Shown here in pieces: positions 34,501 through 45,883 of a stretch of 64,000 nt of DNA. Position numbers and translations under genes: made by a program. Every line of letters starts with the position of its first letter. The stretch's first letter is position 1. The notes below the pieces were generated by a model. The model was not told the origin of the DNA. It searched no databases and worked only from the letters and a program-made list of their open reading frames with translations. The stretch lies in contig VUYV01000191.1 of assembly GCA_008711295.1 (NCBI GenBank), positions 1,220,540 through 1,284,539 on the forward strand. The letters run 5' to 3'. The stretch comes from Anarhynchus alexandrinus (Eukaryota; Chordata; Aves; Charadriiformes; Charadriidae).

Positions 34501-37500
34501 TCTGACAGAAAAACTGGATAAAGAATTGGCTATAGACAGTAAATTATTTTACCATTTCTAAGTAGGAGTATTACAGAAAAACAACTTTCCACTGGAATTC
34601 CAACAGAAGGGCTTCTTTGATCCATAAACGTACAGTCTGAGCTCACTGAGTGCAGCAAACAGCCCCGCCTGATTTCTGATCAGCCACTAAATGGAGACTA
34701 ACCTACTCAGAAACGGTTTCCGAGGCTTCAGGGGTGATGAAATAAACCACCAAGATGGAGATAGCAGGCCGTACTTCCCTGGGTATGGAGAAAGGAGAAG
34801 AGAACTCTGAATTGTGTTACCACGAGGAAGGTTTCCCTTTGCTTTTGCCCAGCAGTTAGTGTATTATCCCAAAAGAACACAATTTTCCGTGCTAGAAACA
34901 CAAGCATTTGTCATTTGACCAACTTAGATTCTCCACAGCTGAGGACATCTTAGGTATCAACATTTCTATTCCTCTGTTGTACCGCAAATGACATTTTTCC
35001 TGTAATCCTGTCTTCACACTGATTCCTTTTCTTCCTTCCCATAGATTTCCCAGTTATCCATTCCCTCTCCTCCCGTAATTTTTCAGTGATTCTATGTTGT
35101 TTCATTTATTTTTTTTTTACATCCAACTGGGAAATCATTTTTTCTTCTCCTTTTTTTTTTTCCAGTTTCAGAAACTATATGAAACAACACATTAACTATA
35201 GAAATTTAACAAAAGGGAAACGCTACATCTTGCCTGATTCCTCCATTCTGTTGTGAACCAAACCCAAATTGTTACTTGTCAAAGCTTTGGTTTTCATTTG
35301 GGCAGCTGCCTAAATGTGACCGGCTGCAGCATGTTTATTGAGTTTTCCTGCAATGTACTATTCAGGATGTGCCCCAAACTGTTGCTTAGCGTTTGCCTCG
35401 AGGAGCAAAACTCCAAATATCTGAAAGCTACTGATAACCTCTAGCCAAATGAATAAATCTGTGTTTATGAATTTCCTCTGCAGATGAATTGCTAAAGGGA
35501 GAGCACAGCAACTCCAGTGGCTGTCTGCTCTAAACGAATAAAGTTAGTGAGTGAATTATTCCCAGTCCACTAGAATATCTGAGAAAAGTCTTTATTAACT
35601 AGTACTTTTGCCCAAGAGAATCACCTAAACTCTGTTTGGATTCTAGAGGTAATCAAAATGGATTCTGGTAGTGCCTGACCAGGCGTGTACCCAGAAACGT
35701 TTGTTTTTCAGTATTTCAAAAATACAACACGGGAAGGGCATATGCCGAGGTGTGTGCAAAGCGACTCCATTCACCTCTGAGATTTTTGAATGACATTCAG
35801 TGTTATGTTGTGATGTTGAGTGAACTTTGACCTAGGAATTGTTATGGTTGATGAAGAAAAGATAACAGATTGGAGAACAGTTTAGAACTGTGAATTCTGA
35901 GTTCCCCCAAAGTGAGATGGTTTTCTTAATAACTGCTGACTTAGATGGCTAAATTAATGCATATTACTTTTACTCAGTTTTCTACTGGTACAGAGACTTT
36001 GATTTTATAACTTTTTCTCCCCTTTGATGAGGTGCCGATGCTTGGCAATGTTCTCTGGACTGGAAGGGTGGCTGAATGTACTTCAACAAGAAACAGTGCC
36101 TGATAGGAATGAAGAAAAATAATGATATATGCATCAGTCTTATAAAAGGCGGTCTTGAAGAGGAGGGAGACTTATTTCCTGAAGCTGTGGAAGGTCTTGT
36201 TTCTCTTTAAGGAGGCCTGACTGCCGGAAAAGCCAAGTGGCAGCCATTCCAGTGCCGCTGGTTGCTTCTGTCGGGCACCGCTGTGCCTTCCACTTTCCTT
36301 TCACGTTGTGAACAACGTGCATGTTTGGAACATGCTCTAACTTCACATTATATCCCGAGGAGCTAAATATATCCTACCGGAGGACCAGAGAAGCTATTCA
36401 GTGGGCATTTCTGTCAGCGTAGTCACTTCAGAAGACCCAAAAAGCAGTCAAGGTTGCTCGGCTTTCATTTGCTTTGGTCCTTTGCTTTTCCTTCCTTGTC
36501 GCTATTCATAAGGCTCCGGGAGAAGTTCCCTGGCTGCCTGCTGGCTCCGAAACTCCCCGTAATTAGAGCTGGGGGAATTCCTCGCCGCTGACACGGTGAG
36601 CTGCCGCAGTCGGGCACAGGGCTGCTCTCTGTGAGCCTGGAGCTGCTCACGTGGCTCTGCGCGACGCTCTGGAGCCACAGAAGGGCTGTCAAAATGTGGG
36701 CACAGGGCAGGCTGCTTTGCGTTCGGCCAAACGGCAACGGCTTTATTTTGAGGTTTTGAAATGTGTTTTCGTCCTAGGACGCAAACGGCGTCTTTTGAAT
36801 ACGTTGCAAACTGTGTGTGCAAACGCTGCTTTTGATTTGAGTCGCGTATTTCTCATTTCCCAAACGCCCAATCTCCTCCTCACCTTACAGCCCAGCCTAA
36901 GTTCTGTCAAAGTCAGTTCATCTCCGTTAATATTTTACCTCGAAAAACCCGCATGCTTTGAGATTTTCCTGTGCATATTACTAGGTATAAGGAAACACAA
37001 AGATTATAGCTCTCCTTTTCTCACTACTCAGTGGCTGAATTCCTTCTCCTTCTGGCCATGGGAAGGGATCTTACAATCAGTACCTAACATCAGTTAGATT
37101 TTTTAAATAATACAAAGTAATCTTTAGCTCTGTCTCTGAGTATTTACAGGTCCCATTTTTATTCTCCCTTATGGTGGTTTTCATACAGATGCACATATTA
37201 TGACATTATTTTAAAATAGTGTCAGAAAAATATTTCTTGTGAATTGGATTTCTTTGTGAGTTTTAGATCTACATTCGATTTTTCCATATTTGGCGCATGA
37301 TATGAAAACAAGTATTCTAAAAGATGCCAGACAATGACAGTTTTTATCAGCGATATTTAAATATTTGAAGAGGAGACAATGGATTGGCTACATGTCCAAC
37401 TGCATTCTTCTCTTTTATATCCTCTTACCGCAAACTTTAATCTGCCTTGTTTTTCTGAATGCTGCAAAGAAACTATATCACATGAAACCGCCACTAAGAA

Positions 37501-37539
37501 AAATTGCCTGAGGGCGTTCTGACTTTCTGCTTAAGCTTT
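31579..37539. other. No gene seen; spacer with scattered GC pockets
   Basis: Mostly AT-rich. There is a T-rich and A-rich flank near 34217 and 35107-35160. A mildly GC- and CpG-richer pocket lies at 36520-36810, covered on the plus strand by a 148-codon frame (36651-37097) and on the minus strand by 106- and 90-codon frames. None has a domain I recognise, and both-strand openness argues against coding. An isolated TATAAAAGG at 36141-36149 has no supporting promoter context. Confidence 0.35.
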
Positions 37540-37700
37540 ATTTTGTCATTTATTTCTATTAACAATCATTAAGCAATTTAATAATTATAAGCCTCATTAG
37601 CATTTTAATGAGACTAGTGGCCATTGCTAAGTGTAATTAAATTAGTTTTATTGTATGATATTTTGAAGCTGTGATTAAATTAAGTTTTACTGTGCTTTGA
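37540..37700. promoter_or_regulatory. Candidate homeodomain-rich noncoding element
   Basis: A dense group of ATTA/TAAT cores: ATCATTAAG, TTTAATAATTATAAG, GTGTAATTAAATTAG and GTGATTAAATTAAG. It includes the inverted pair CTCATTA/TAATGAG at 37593-37599 and 37606-37612. Such density is typical of developmental enhancers but also arises in plain AT-rich DNA; cross-species conservation is not visible here. Confidence 0.25.
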
Positions 37701-39054
37701 AGAATAAACCTATAGAGATCACTCTTCAGTAACGGTCTTGTTAACTTGTGAGGAGTCTGTAAAATAGACGTACCCAAGAAAAAAGGCAAAATATTCCCTA
37801 CTGAAGTTAATCATAACAATAGAAAAATCAAATGCTCCTGCTGCCACCAGCTCCAAGATTACCAATATATTCTTAGCGATAATAGCAGTCTGTTAAATAG
37901 CATTCGTTGCGAGCAGCTTTGTGTAATCTATTTTTAATTTTTCAAAATAGCATCTAGATGCTGCGGTGAATTGTTCTTTATAAATCAAGGAGAGAATCCT
38001 GCAGTGCTTGCTCAGACAAAACTCCCATCGAGTTCAAATGGAATTTCACCGCGGTGAGAACAGCGGGGTGTGTAAAAGCTAAGTATTATTGGGGGTTGCT
38101 GTTGTTATTGTTATTGTAGCGTTAGAGAGATTTGGGGGGTAGTGAGGAGAGACAGTGAGAAGAGGAAAAAAGGTACTACAATCAGGATCAGTTAAATTCC
38201 TATGATCCATCGGTTAAATTCCTACGAAAAGACGTACAAACAGAAGATGAGGCATACCCCTGTCCGTGCCCAACCTCTGGGAAACCTTTAGCAGAGCGCA
38301 CCGCGCTGGGCCAGGCCAGGCGCTGGGTGAACGCTGGACGGTGGCTCCTCTTCACCCATTGATCAGGTAAGAACTTCTGTCTGTCCTCCCCTAGCTAGCT
38401 CTCGTCTGTTCTTGTCGTCGGGATTGCACCAGAATGCGCTGCACCGTTTAGATGGACTTCAGCGCGCGTAAAGCTTCTTGACAAGTACGTTTGCAACTGC
38501 TTCTTACGGTTTGAGATGTTAACTGTATTTACGGTGGCGTAACTTTTTTCCTTTTTAAAACCATTCTGTCCAAGGCTTGTCGGAGTTGAACTGTTTGGGA
38601 TTACATTTTCCAGTCGCAATGTCTTTCTTAAGATGGGAATTTTTGGTTTTCTTTTAATTACGATGTTCTGCAGTGGGAGAAAATATACAGTTTCTCTGTT
38701 AAAACACACAGTTATGTCCTGGTGAGCTTCATGCCTGAATGTTTTAGAGCGGTGACTTAATTTTGGGCAAGTTTCTTCATGCTAATGCCCTTGTGGTTTG
38801 CAACTTATGCTTAAGTTTTTTGGGGGTTTTTTTTTGCAACTTTGCAACTTCACAAAAATTTGTTCCAGTTTGGAAAAGCTCATTGTATATGTATGTACAA
38901 TACAACTTTGTTTCTGTTTGACTATTGCCAAAATTAGCGTGTTCTGGGTGTGTTTCAGTTCTCCATAGGTTCAGCGTGATAATTTTGGTGTGCCATGTTT
39001 CTAGAGCGACGCGGGCTTAGCAGGACCTGCAGTTTCTCCTAGCAGCACTGCTAT
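37701..39054. other. Spacer with a modest GC-richer pocket
   Basis: GTTAAATTCCTA is repeated 22 bases apart at 38191 and 38213. A GC-richer pocket occurs at 38255-38360 (GCACCGCGCTGGGCCAGG). A 104-codon minus frame (38395-38709) has no recognised domain. No other feature seen. Confidence 0.35.
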
Positions 39055-39265
39055 GTCAGCCCAGAGAGCAAAGGAGGAGAACTGGGGGTAAAATGCAGGG
39101 AGCTCAGTAAGAAGCACAAAGAGAACAAGAGCGGGAAGAAGTAACAGGGAAAAAAAAAGCTGGGGAAATGGTAAAAGGGGAGAGAGGAAGAACGGGAAAG
39201 GCACGGAGGGGAGGACCAGTGGAAGCAGTGGAGAGGCAGCTGGGGCTGGGTAAAGAAAACACAAC
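39055..39265 (+). repeat. Purine-rich tract
   Basis: Strong purine bias on the plus strand. In 39121-39240 I count 17 pyrimidines in 120 bases, about 86% purine, including GAGAGAGGAAGAACGGGAAA and a run of A9. The matching minus frames (Pro/Leu/Ser-rich, 100 and 105 codons) are products of this bias and not proteins. Confidence 0.8.
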
Positions 39266-40919
39266 CCAGAGGAGAGCTGAAATAGGTGTGGGGCAGGGCC
39301 CACGGACTGGATTTTTGAGAAATAGATAGTCTGGAACTCTTAAAGGCCATTGCCTGGGGAGAAACCAAATCCAGGATCCCCGTTAGCTTCCTAATTTCTG
39401 GTATAATTGTGTTTCCTCTGCCATTAGTGACTGGTTCATGTTAAAAAAAAAAAAAAAAATTCTTTGCAGTTTTAAGTTAATATGCAAGTTTAAATAGCAG
39501 CAGGCAGGGATGCAAATCTAAAGGTTCTGGTTGTCTTTATTATCGGTAAGGGTTAAGTATAGTCAAAAGATTACATTTCTAGGGCATTTCCTTATTTTTC
39601 TTATTCAGTAATGAGCACGTTGTTTATTTTTATGCGATTTTACAATTGCAAAGCTGAGAACTTAAAGGTTAGGGAGGTGCTGGGATTCAGGTAGCCCAAA
39701 CGCATATATGTTAGCTGCGGGGAAGACAGCCCTTAGGGTAGTGCAGAGTAAAGTTGTTAGCAGACCAAATAATTGTAAGCTGTAGGAAAACATAGGAGGA
39801 AAGTGACCAAAGCAAAACTGTGTGATCAGTTGTAATATTGGGAAATTGTTGCCATTTTCAACCTCAGATTTGCTCTCCTAAATCGGGTGTAATACATAGT
39901 TGTTTGTACTTTAACTTATGTGTGCTTTAAAGAAGGGCTGTTTAGCATCTGTAAAACTAATTATAGCTGTCAGAGCGTAGACCCCACAGGACTTCTGTCA
40001 ATAAGGCAAATGAGTGACTAAATCACAGAGCAGCACTATTAGCAGCTACGTTATATGCTGGGAGAAAGGCTCCAGCTTAGATATATGGGTCTTGGTTATG
40101 CAAAAAACACTTAACCTGTGAGTAGGCTCACGTGTTCAGAGGGTTTCATCCCAGCCTGGAAAAAACCCTTCTGTGGTATACATCTGTAAGCCAAAATCCT
40201 AATTCTTTTCCCGTATCTGTTCTCTTAATATGCCCTAAAGCTAGTCAGGCTTGTACATGTAAGTGCAGAAGTGCTTCTGCATTCAGCTCACATATTAAGG
40301 ATAAAGCATAGCACTCTATTTTTAGCTGCATTGTAACTTTTGATGAACTGCAATTCATCAAAATTAGGGGTATAGCAGTGAGTAGGTCTTTTTATCGTCG
40401 CTAGAGCGCTCCGGCAGTATTTTTATAATAAAGTAAAAGTTCATAGTACATAAAACCCCTAAGAATGTCCTCAGTGCCTGTGGGAAGAATATGGGAGAAG
40501 CAAAGGTTTTACGCTGAGAGAAAAAAAAAGCTGGGTCTTTTACTGCTCCTCTCTGACACTGTGAGCCTGTTCCCAGACAGGGATTTCTAGATCTTTCGCC
40601 GGTTTTTAATGGCATGAGGAACCATCTTCCCTTCGCCCGGGAGACGTCTCCGGAGCCATCCGTCAGCGCTGGGTGCGGGGGGAATTCCTCCCATTGTCAA
40701 GCCCGAGCGTTCCCTCTAAAATTGTTGGGTTTTTTTTTTTCCCCCTTTCTGTTAGTTACAGATAGAAGCGAGTTCAGGAATTCTGTGCCTGCGCTGTCTG
40801 TTTATTGTATTCAGGTACCCGAAGAGGGAACCGTCACGGCTCCTGCGCGCTATTGTTTGCTCTTAGACCTTGTTTTAACTGATACCGCCGGTATTAGCGA
40901 ATGAAGTTTTGAAATGCCC
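39266..40919. other. No gene seen; spacer
   Basis: An A17 run lies near 39442. A small CpG-containing pocket is at 40600-40680 (TCTTTCGCCGG, CCGGAGCCATCCGTCAGCG). The opposing frames around 40364-40904 show no domain I can name. Confidence 0.35.
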
Positions 40920-41290
40920 TCAAGAGCATAACGAGATAGTTGTGTTTTCTGATGAATAGCTTTACAGAGAATGTAATTATGCATTTTACAGGATAGCAAT
41001 TTGTATACCACATAAAGCACATGTTTACTTGTGGGAATTGTGTGGTTTTGCTGTAATTATTAGAGCCTATTGATTGTCTTCCATTATGTTAATGTTTCCA
41101 AATTAAGCAATATGAAGCAATTTTCTGCCGCGCTGTACCTCCGAAGCCTTAGGGATATTATCTGCAACTTTTACGGCAAGTCTAGAGGCCTTTGTGAATA
41201 AAACTTATAATTCACTTCATTGTAAGTTTTTCTCCTGATTGTAATCAATGAACCTTATACCGTGGAATATAAATGAGGTGACAAAGGAGG
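40920..41290. promoter_or_regulatory. Candidate conserved noncoding element
   Basis: A region of balanced, non-repetitive sequence with motif-like words: TTGTGTGGTTTTGC (Runx-like TGTGGT), GCTGTAATTATTAG and TTAGGGATATTATCTGC (GATA-like TTATCT). It also has TGATTGTAATCAATGAACC, in which TGATTGTAATCA is a near-palindrome. Candidate only; no conservation data. Confidence 0.2.
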
Positions 41291-41699
41291 AAATAACCCT
41301 TTTGAGGTAGGAAAAGGGTGATGGTAAAAGGCTCAATGAGCGTTCAATTGACTTCTTAAACAAAACTACTTTTGCCCTTTCTTTTGAAGACTGGCTACTT
41401 TCGGGTAATCATAAGCTGTTTGCAGCTATGACCACTTTAGAAAAGAAGAATAATTTTAATGATGAGTTATTATCGTAATTGCTTCAGCATTTCCTGCACT
41501 AGTTAAGATAGCTTATTTCTGGCCATATAGTACTTTATTGGCGTTTGAAATACTGTATCATCTGTTCAATTTGTGGAAAACTATCAAAGGAGAATAACTG
41601 AATGTTAGGGATGGAAACACCAAAAGCTTTCTGGCAATTATTTCCAAGATCAGCTGCAGTCAAGTTGTCCTGATTTTACTTCTTCTAATCTTACTTCAA
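41291..41699. other. No gene seen
   Basis: Short AT-rich stretch without recognisable feature between the candidate element and the T-rich block. Confidence 0.35.
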
Positions 41700-42050
41700 A
41701 AATACGGACATACTCTCTCTTCATTTTTTGGTTCTAGAAATTTCTTTTAGGCTAATTCCCGCCACTCACCATTCCTGTTTTATAGTTTTGTATTTTATTC
41801 TCATACTTTGTATTATTTAATGCAATCTCATTTTTTTTCCAGTTGATTCTTATTGGACTTTTACTTCGCTTCATTTCCTATCTTACATATCTCTGCTTTT
41901 ATTTCTGTTTCTTCATCTCTTTTCTTCCTCAATTTGTTCTCTTTTTTACCATCTGTGTTGTTTTATTATTCCGCTTCTCGTTATTCTCTGTTGTTATCTT
42001 TTTTCCCTTCCACGTTTGTGTACATTTCCTCTTCTCTTTTATGTGGTATA
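41700..42050 (-). repeat. Pyrimidine-rich stretch, strand-asymmetric
   Basis: T and C dominate the plus strand (for example CATCTCTTTTCTTCCTC, TTATCTTTTTTCCCTTCC). Two overlapping plus frames translate to Phe/Leu/Ser-rich hydrophobic peptides that mimic membrane proteins; that is a direct consequence of TTY codons. A similar stretch occurs at about 49860-50065. Confidence 0.6.
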
Positions 42051-43712
42051 AGAAAGAGAGAGGCACAACTTGTGAGGTCACAGACATAATTATACAATGA
42101 AAAGGTGTCTTTTCATTTCTGTGTGTCCCAAAGTCCTTGGAAAATTAAGGGAATAGAGACCTTCAAAGGCTGTGTTATGTGTATGTGTATCTAAATGAAT
42201 GTGTAGCACTCACACCACTCTTTGTATTATGCTTTTGAAAAGGGAAAGAATTACCTCAAGTATTCAAGAGGATCACAAATAAATTTATTGGTAAATTTGT
42301 GGACATAGAAGTCAAGTCTGTAATTTCCCACCAGTTATTCTTAAGTAAGAAAGATAATGAAAATAATCTTGCGTTCTGAGCCCTTCCTAGCAAGAATTTG
42401 AGAGAGTTTGCCGTTAGGTTAGGAAAAATACAATTTGTTTGGTTTTTCCCTCAAGGGATCATTGGCACAGAGCAAAGTTTGTCCTCAGACTCCAGAGGAG
42501 AATATCTACGCCCTTTGTTTAGAAAATGTAGTATAGTAGAAAAGTATGATTTAGTTAAATACCAGTTTCTCCCTTGTTTTCTTTTGTGATGGTAATTGTG
42601 GTCTTTTTGTTCTCTTTGGTATTATTTTGCTAATAGATTCTGTACATCATCCTTTAGAGTGATTGACCTATTTGAACTGAAATGCTCTATCCCAGTCCAG
42701 GGACATACAAATCTCCACCAGAGAGAGGATTCGGCCAGTACCATGACTAACTTATCCATTCCGGGATAGGTTTAATGGCATCTAGTGCGAGGAAGCCACC
42801 ACCGAGGCTATCGATCTGTTCAGTCCTATGTTTTGTGTTACAGAAATAACACTAAAGTAGATTGCAGTGCTGTCTTTACGCTCTTCAGACATACTGAACA
42901 GAAAAAGCGAACCCAAAAGGATAATTATTATGTCTTAGGTCCATAATGCATCACAAGGTGAACCCAGGGCCACCATCACCACCACGACTTGGTCAAGCAC
43001 TGTGCTGTGTGGGTGTACCAGGCTGCTTTAGAGAACTAACCTTTCCCAATACGGAGATGGGCCAAGCTGTATCGCTCCGCTGGGGCAAAGGCATTGCTCA
43101 GCGTAGACACAGCCTCTGTTTACCAGGTCTCTGAGTCCTGAGCAAGACTTTGAATCCTACTACCAGCAAAGGAAAGTTCTGGAGAAGCTCTAGGAGACAG
43201 CTGGAATGTATTACTCTCTTAGGAACAAATATAAGGTGTTAACTGAGCTGTGATGGGTACAGATAAGCACTTCTGGACAGTAAAAGATTTTGTTTATTTG
43301 TACTAAATCAAACTTAATTTTGCTTTCTCTGTTGGGTCATTTCAGCAGACTCGTTGCCTTTTATGTCATGCACTGAGAAGGAGTAAAACAACATACAAGA
43401 TGACTGATGTTGGTTTGCTGTTGTAAAGGCACTGGAAGTCAATGACCCTAAGCTGTGCTACGTAGGGGAGAATCTTAATAGAGGAAGCAGACTTAAGAGG
43501 ACACTAGAGTTATTACCAAGCAGAGGGACTCATCCTACCTCTGTTTTTTTTTTTTTTTAAAGACTCCTTCCATACAATTTGGGCAACGAGGTATAGCAAT
43601 TTTGTTTAGTATAGTAGTATTATTTTAACAAATGCAGTGGTAGGATATGGGAGGATATGTATCCCCCATTTTCACACTCTGGATGTTAGGAGAAGAATTG
43701 CTTTTTTTCACT
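42051..43712. other. No gene seen; spacer
   Basis: No gene or repeat family recognised. A T-run of about 16 lies at 43543-43558, shortly before the CR1 tip. Confidence 0.35.
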
Positions 43713-43795
43713 ATCACAGAATCATAGAATGGTTTGGGTTGGAAGGAACCTTTTAAAGATCATCTTTCATTAGATCAGGTTGCTCAAAGCTCCTG
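43713..43795 (-). mobile_element. CR1 3' tip with internal deletion
   Basis: The plus strand reads ATCACAGAATCATAGAATGG, then GGGTTGGAAGGAACCTT and AAGATCATCTTTCATTAGAT, then CAGGTTGCTCAAAGCTCC. The tail and the TTTCACTAGATCAGGTTGCTC block are both present, but the GTCCAACCCCCTGCCATGGG part between them is absent. It is a minus-strand copy, older than the 15474/30725/53076 group. Confidence 0.88.
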
Positions 43796-45766
43796 ATCAT
43801 ACAGCTGTCTTGTTGGTACCTATCCTAAATACATCTTTCACATTTAAAAGGAGAGAATTTGTGTTGACTCCTCTTATGATGATTAATTTGGAAATTTTGA
43901 AGAGTTTCCTGGAAACTCAGCAGAATATTTTGGTATACTCCTAAGGAAGAAATTCAATGAGCACAAACACAATCCTTTTTAGTATGGTTCTAATCCTGTA
44001 CTAGTGGCCACACTTGCACAGCGTCCATGTGTCAGATTCCCTAGTCCTTGATAAGGATTCACAGACTGAATCTCCTGAAGAGGTGTAGCCATACACGAGC
44101 CCTGAGATTAAATAACCATTCACACGTGACATCTGGTAAGGACACCTTTTGGGCTATAACTGACAATGAGTGCTTGCAGCCTGTTTTAGGGCGAAGGTGA
44201 AAGAGGATAACTTAAAGGACTAGTCAATATGTTTCAGATAGAATACAGTAAAGAACAGCCTCTTAACCTGCCTTTCACCAGATTAATCCACTGCTGCTCC
44301 ATCGTGGTATAAATTCACGCTTCTGGGCATTTTGGTCTACACGATGAGCAAAGGAACAATTGGGTTTTTTAAGCTTACCAGAATCCTTTCTTTTCTTTGA
44401 CAATACTGATGGGTGAGGTACCTACTGACCTACTGATGTGGCAGCAGTTAGTTGATGTGTTTTGTCGGAGACCAGGATTTGATACGTAAATTGAACGGCT
44501 CTCCAGACATGACCTCCCTTTGTAAGAAGCTGATGCGCACTAGAAAGGCTCCTTACAAACTTTCAGACTCTTTGAACATTAAAGTTCCTTTCAAGTTAAT
44601 AATTAAGCCATTTAAAAATAAAGACGTAGAATGCATTTGATCTAGCTTTTCATACCTTCTGTGCTCAGTAAATAGAGTGCCTTGAACAAAGCCGCTTAAT
44701 TCGAAAGGTTACGGGTGTGAAGTAAAATAGTGCCATCTGGTTTAGAGGAGGAATTCGTGCAAGGGAACGCTCAGCCAGCATTACTCCGAACATCTTACAC
44801 AAAAACATGGAGACTATAGTGTGTCTTGTTTAAATAATCTCTTCTATAAAATCACACTTTTCAAAATTAATAATCCAGATTTTTTTTTTCTAGTATAAGA
44901 CAGCAGCAATATTAATCCACTCTTTTCTCCCAAGATTTGCTAGCATTTCTGTAGAAATTAGAGAAGGACAAATAGAAGGGAAAAATAGAGGGAGCAAAAG
45001 GAATTCTTGGTTTATATAAAAATTATTTTTCGAGTTTGAAAAAAAAGACATTTTTGCAGAAAAGCTTATATAACTTTGTCAAAGGCGGTTTTAATTTGCA
45101 GAATTTAAAACGAATTATTTATGTTTTGAATAAATGCAAATACAGCATTTAAGAAAATGACCTTTGCGTTACTTACTTCACTAATTACCTCCAAAACACC
45201 TCCAAAGCATACAATATAATTTAAAATCATGTTAAATTGGCAAAAATTGCAAAGTACTTTCCTAAGGTTCAGGTGTTAGAACGAACATCTTTGACATATT
45301 TTTATTTACTACAACTGTGCACCGTGTCTTGAGATTTTCTCATTACAATGATCGCTTCATGAACTGTTCACTTGCTTACTCAAGTGTTTTTTCCATTTTC
45401 TCTCTTTGCAGTCTATTTCTGATATAGAAACTACATACTGGTTTTTAAAAGCAAAATTATTATTTTTATCATATGGAAGAGAAGTTGGTAAGAATGCAAA
45501 TACAGAATATTTCCATATAATAACAGCAAAGTCCTTAGAGTTGGTTCTTCATTTTTCTCTATAAACAAAGCCCTCGACTAGTGTTATTCCATTTCTGATC
45601 AGAATATGATTGCGTAGTGGGTATTAATGGCTGTGGTAGACATCTAAGCCATTTTTTAAAACTCTCCTCGGTCTCAGAAAATATTAAGAGTAGCACATCT
45701 CTGACTGTGTATTAACAGCTTAGTGGTAATACTTACTCAGTCTGTGAACTTCTGTTCAGTGTCACT
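43796..45766. other. No gene seen; AT-rich spacer
   Basis: No recognisable feature. The stretch 45080-45260 is notably AT-rich with ATTTATG and GAATAAATGC words but lacks a clear motif arrangement. Confidence 0.35.
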
Positions 45767-45883
45767 GACATTCACTGTAAAGGGAGATTGTCGTGATAGA
45801 TGTAGGAAGTTACGTTACTATACCACAGACATTCACTGTAAGGGGAGATTGTCGTGATAGATGTAGGAAGTTACGTTGCTATA
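45767..45883. repeat. 61-bp tandem duplication, two copies
   Basis: The unit starts at 45767 and again at 45828, each with GACATTCACTGTAA, GGGAGATTGTCGTGATAGAT and GTAGGAAGTTACGTT. I see two substitutions in the shared 56 bases (AAAGGG/AAGGGG and TTAC/TTGC), so the duplication is fairly recent. Confidence 0.92.

Noticed and set aside
36141..36149. TATAAAAGG as a core promoter
   Set aside because: A single TATA-like word without initiator, CpG context or downstream exon is expected by chance in AT-rich DNA.
36651..37097. 148-codon plus-strand open frame as a possible gene
   Set aside because: No recognisable domain, two long frames open on the opposite strand, and no splice or promoter context. 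With an assumed 62% AT, the longest chance frame over six frames of 64 kb is roughly 130 codons, so this is not exceptional.
39001..39368. Pro/Leu/Ser-rich minus-strand frames
   Set aside because: Direct product of the purine-rich plus strand (pyrimidine-rich minus strand), not a coding signal.
41843..42100. Membrane-protein-like frame (many Phe, Leu, Ser)
   Set aside because: Two overlapping frames both look hydrophobic because the DNA is pyrimidine-rich; a compositional artefact.
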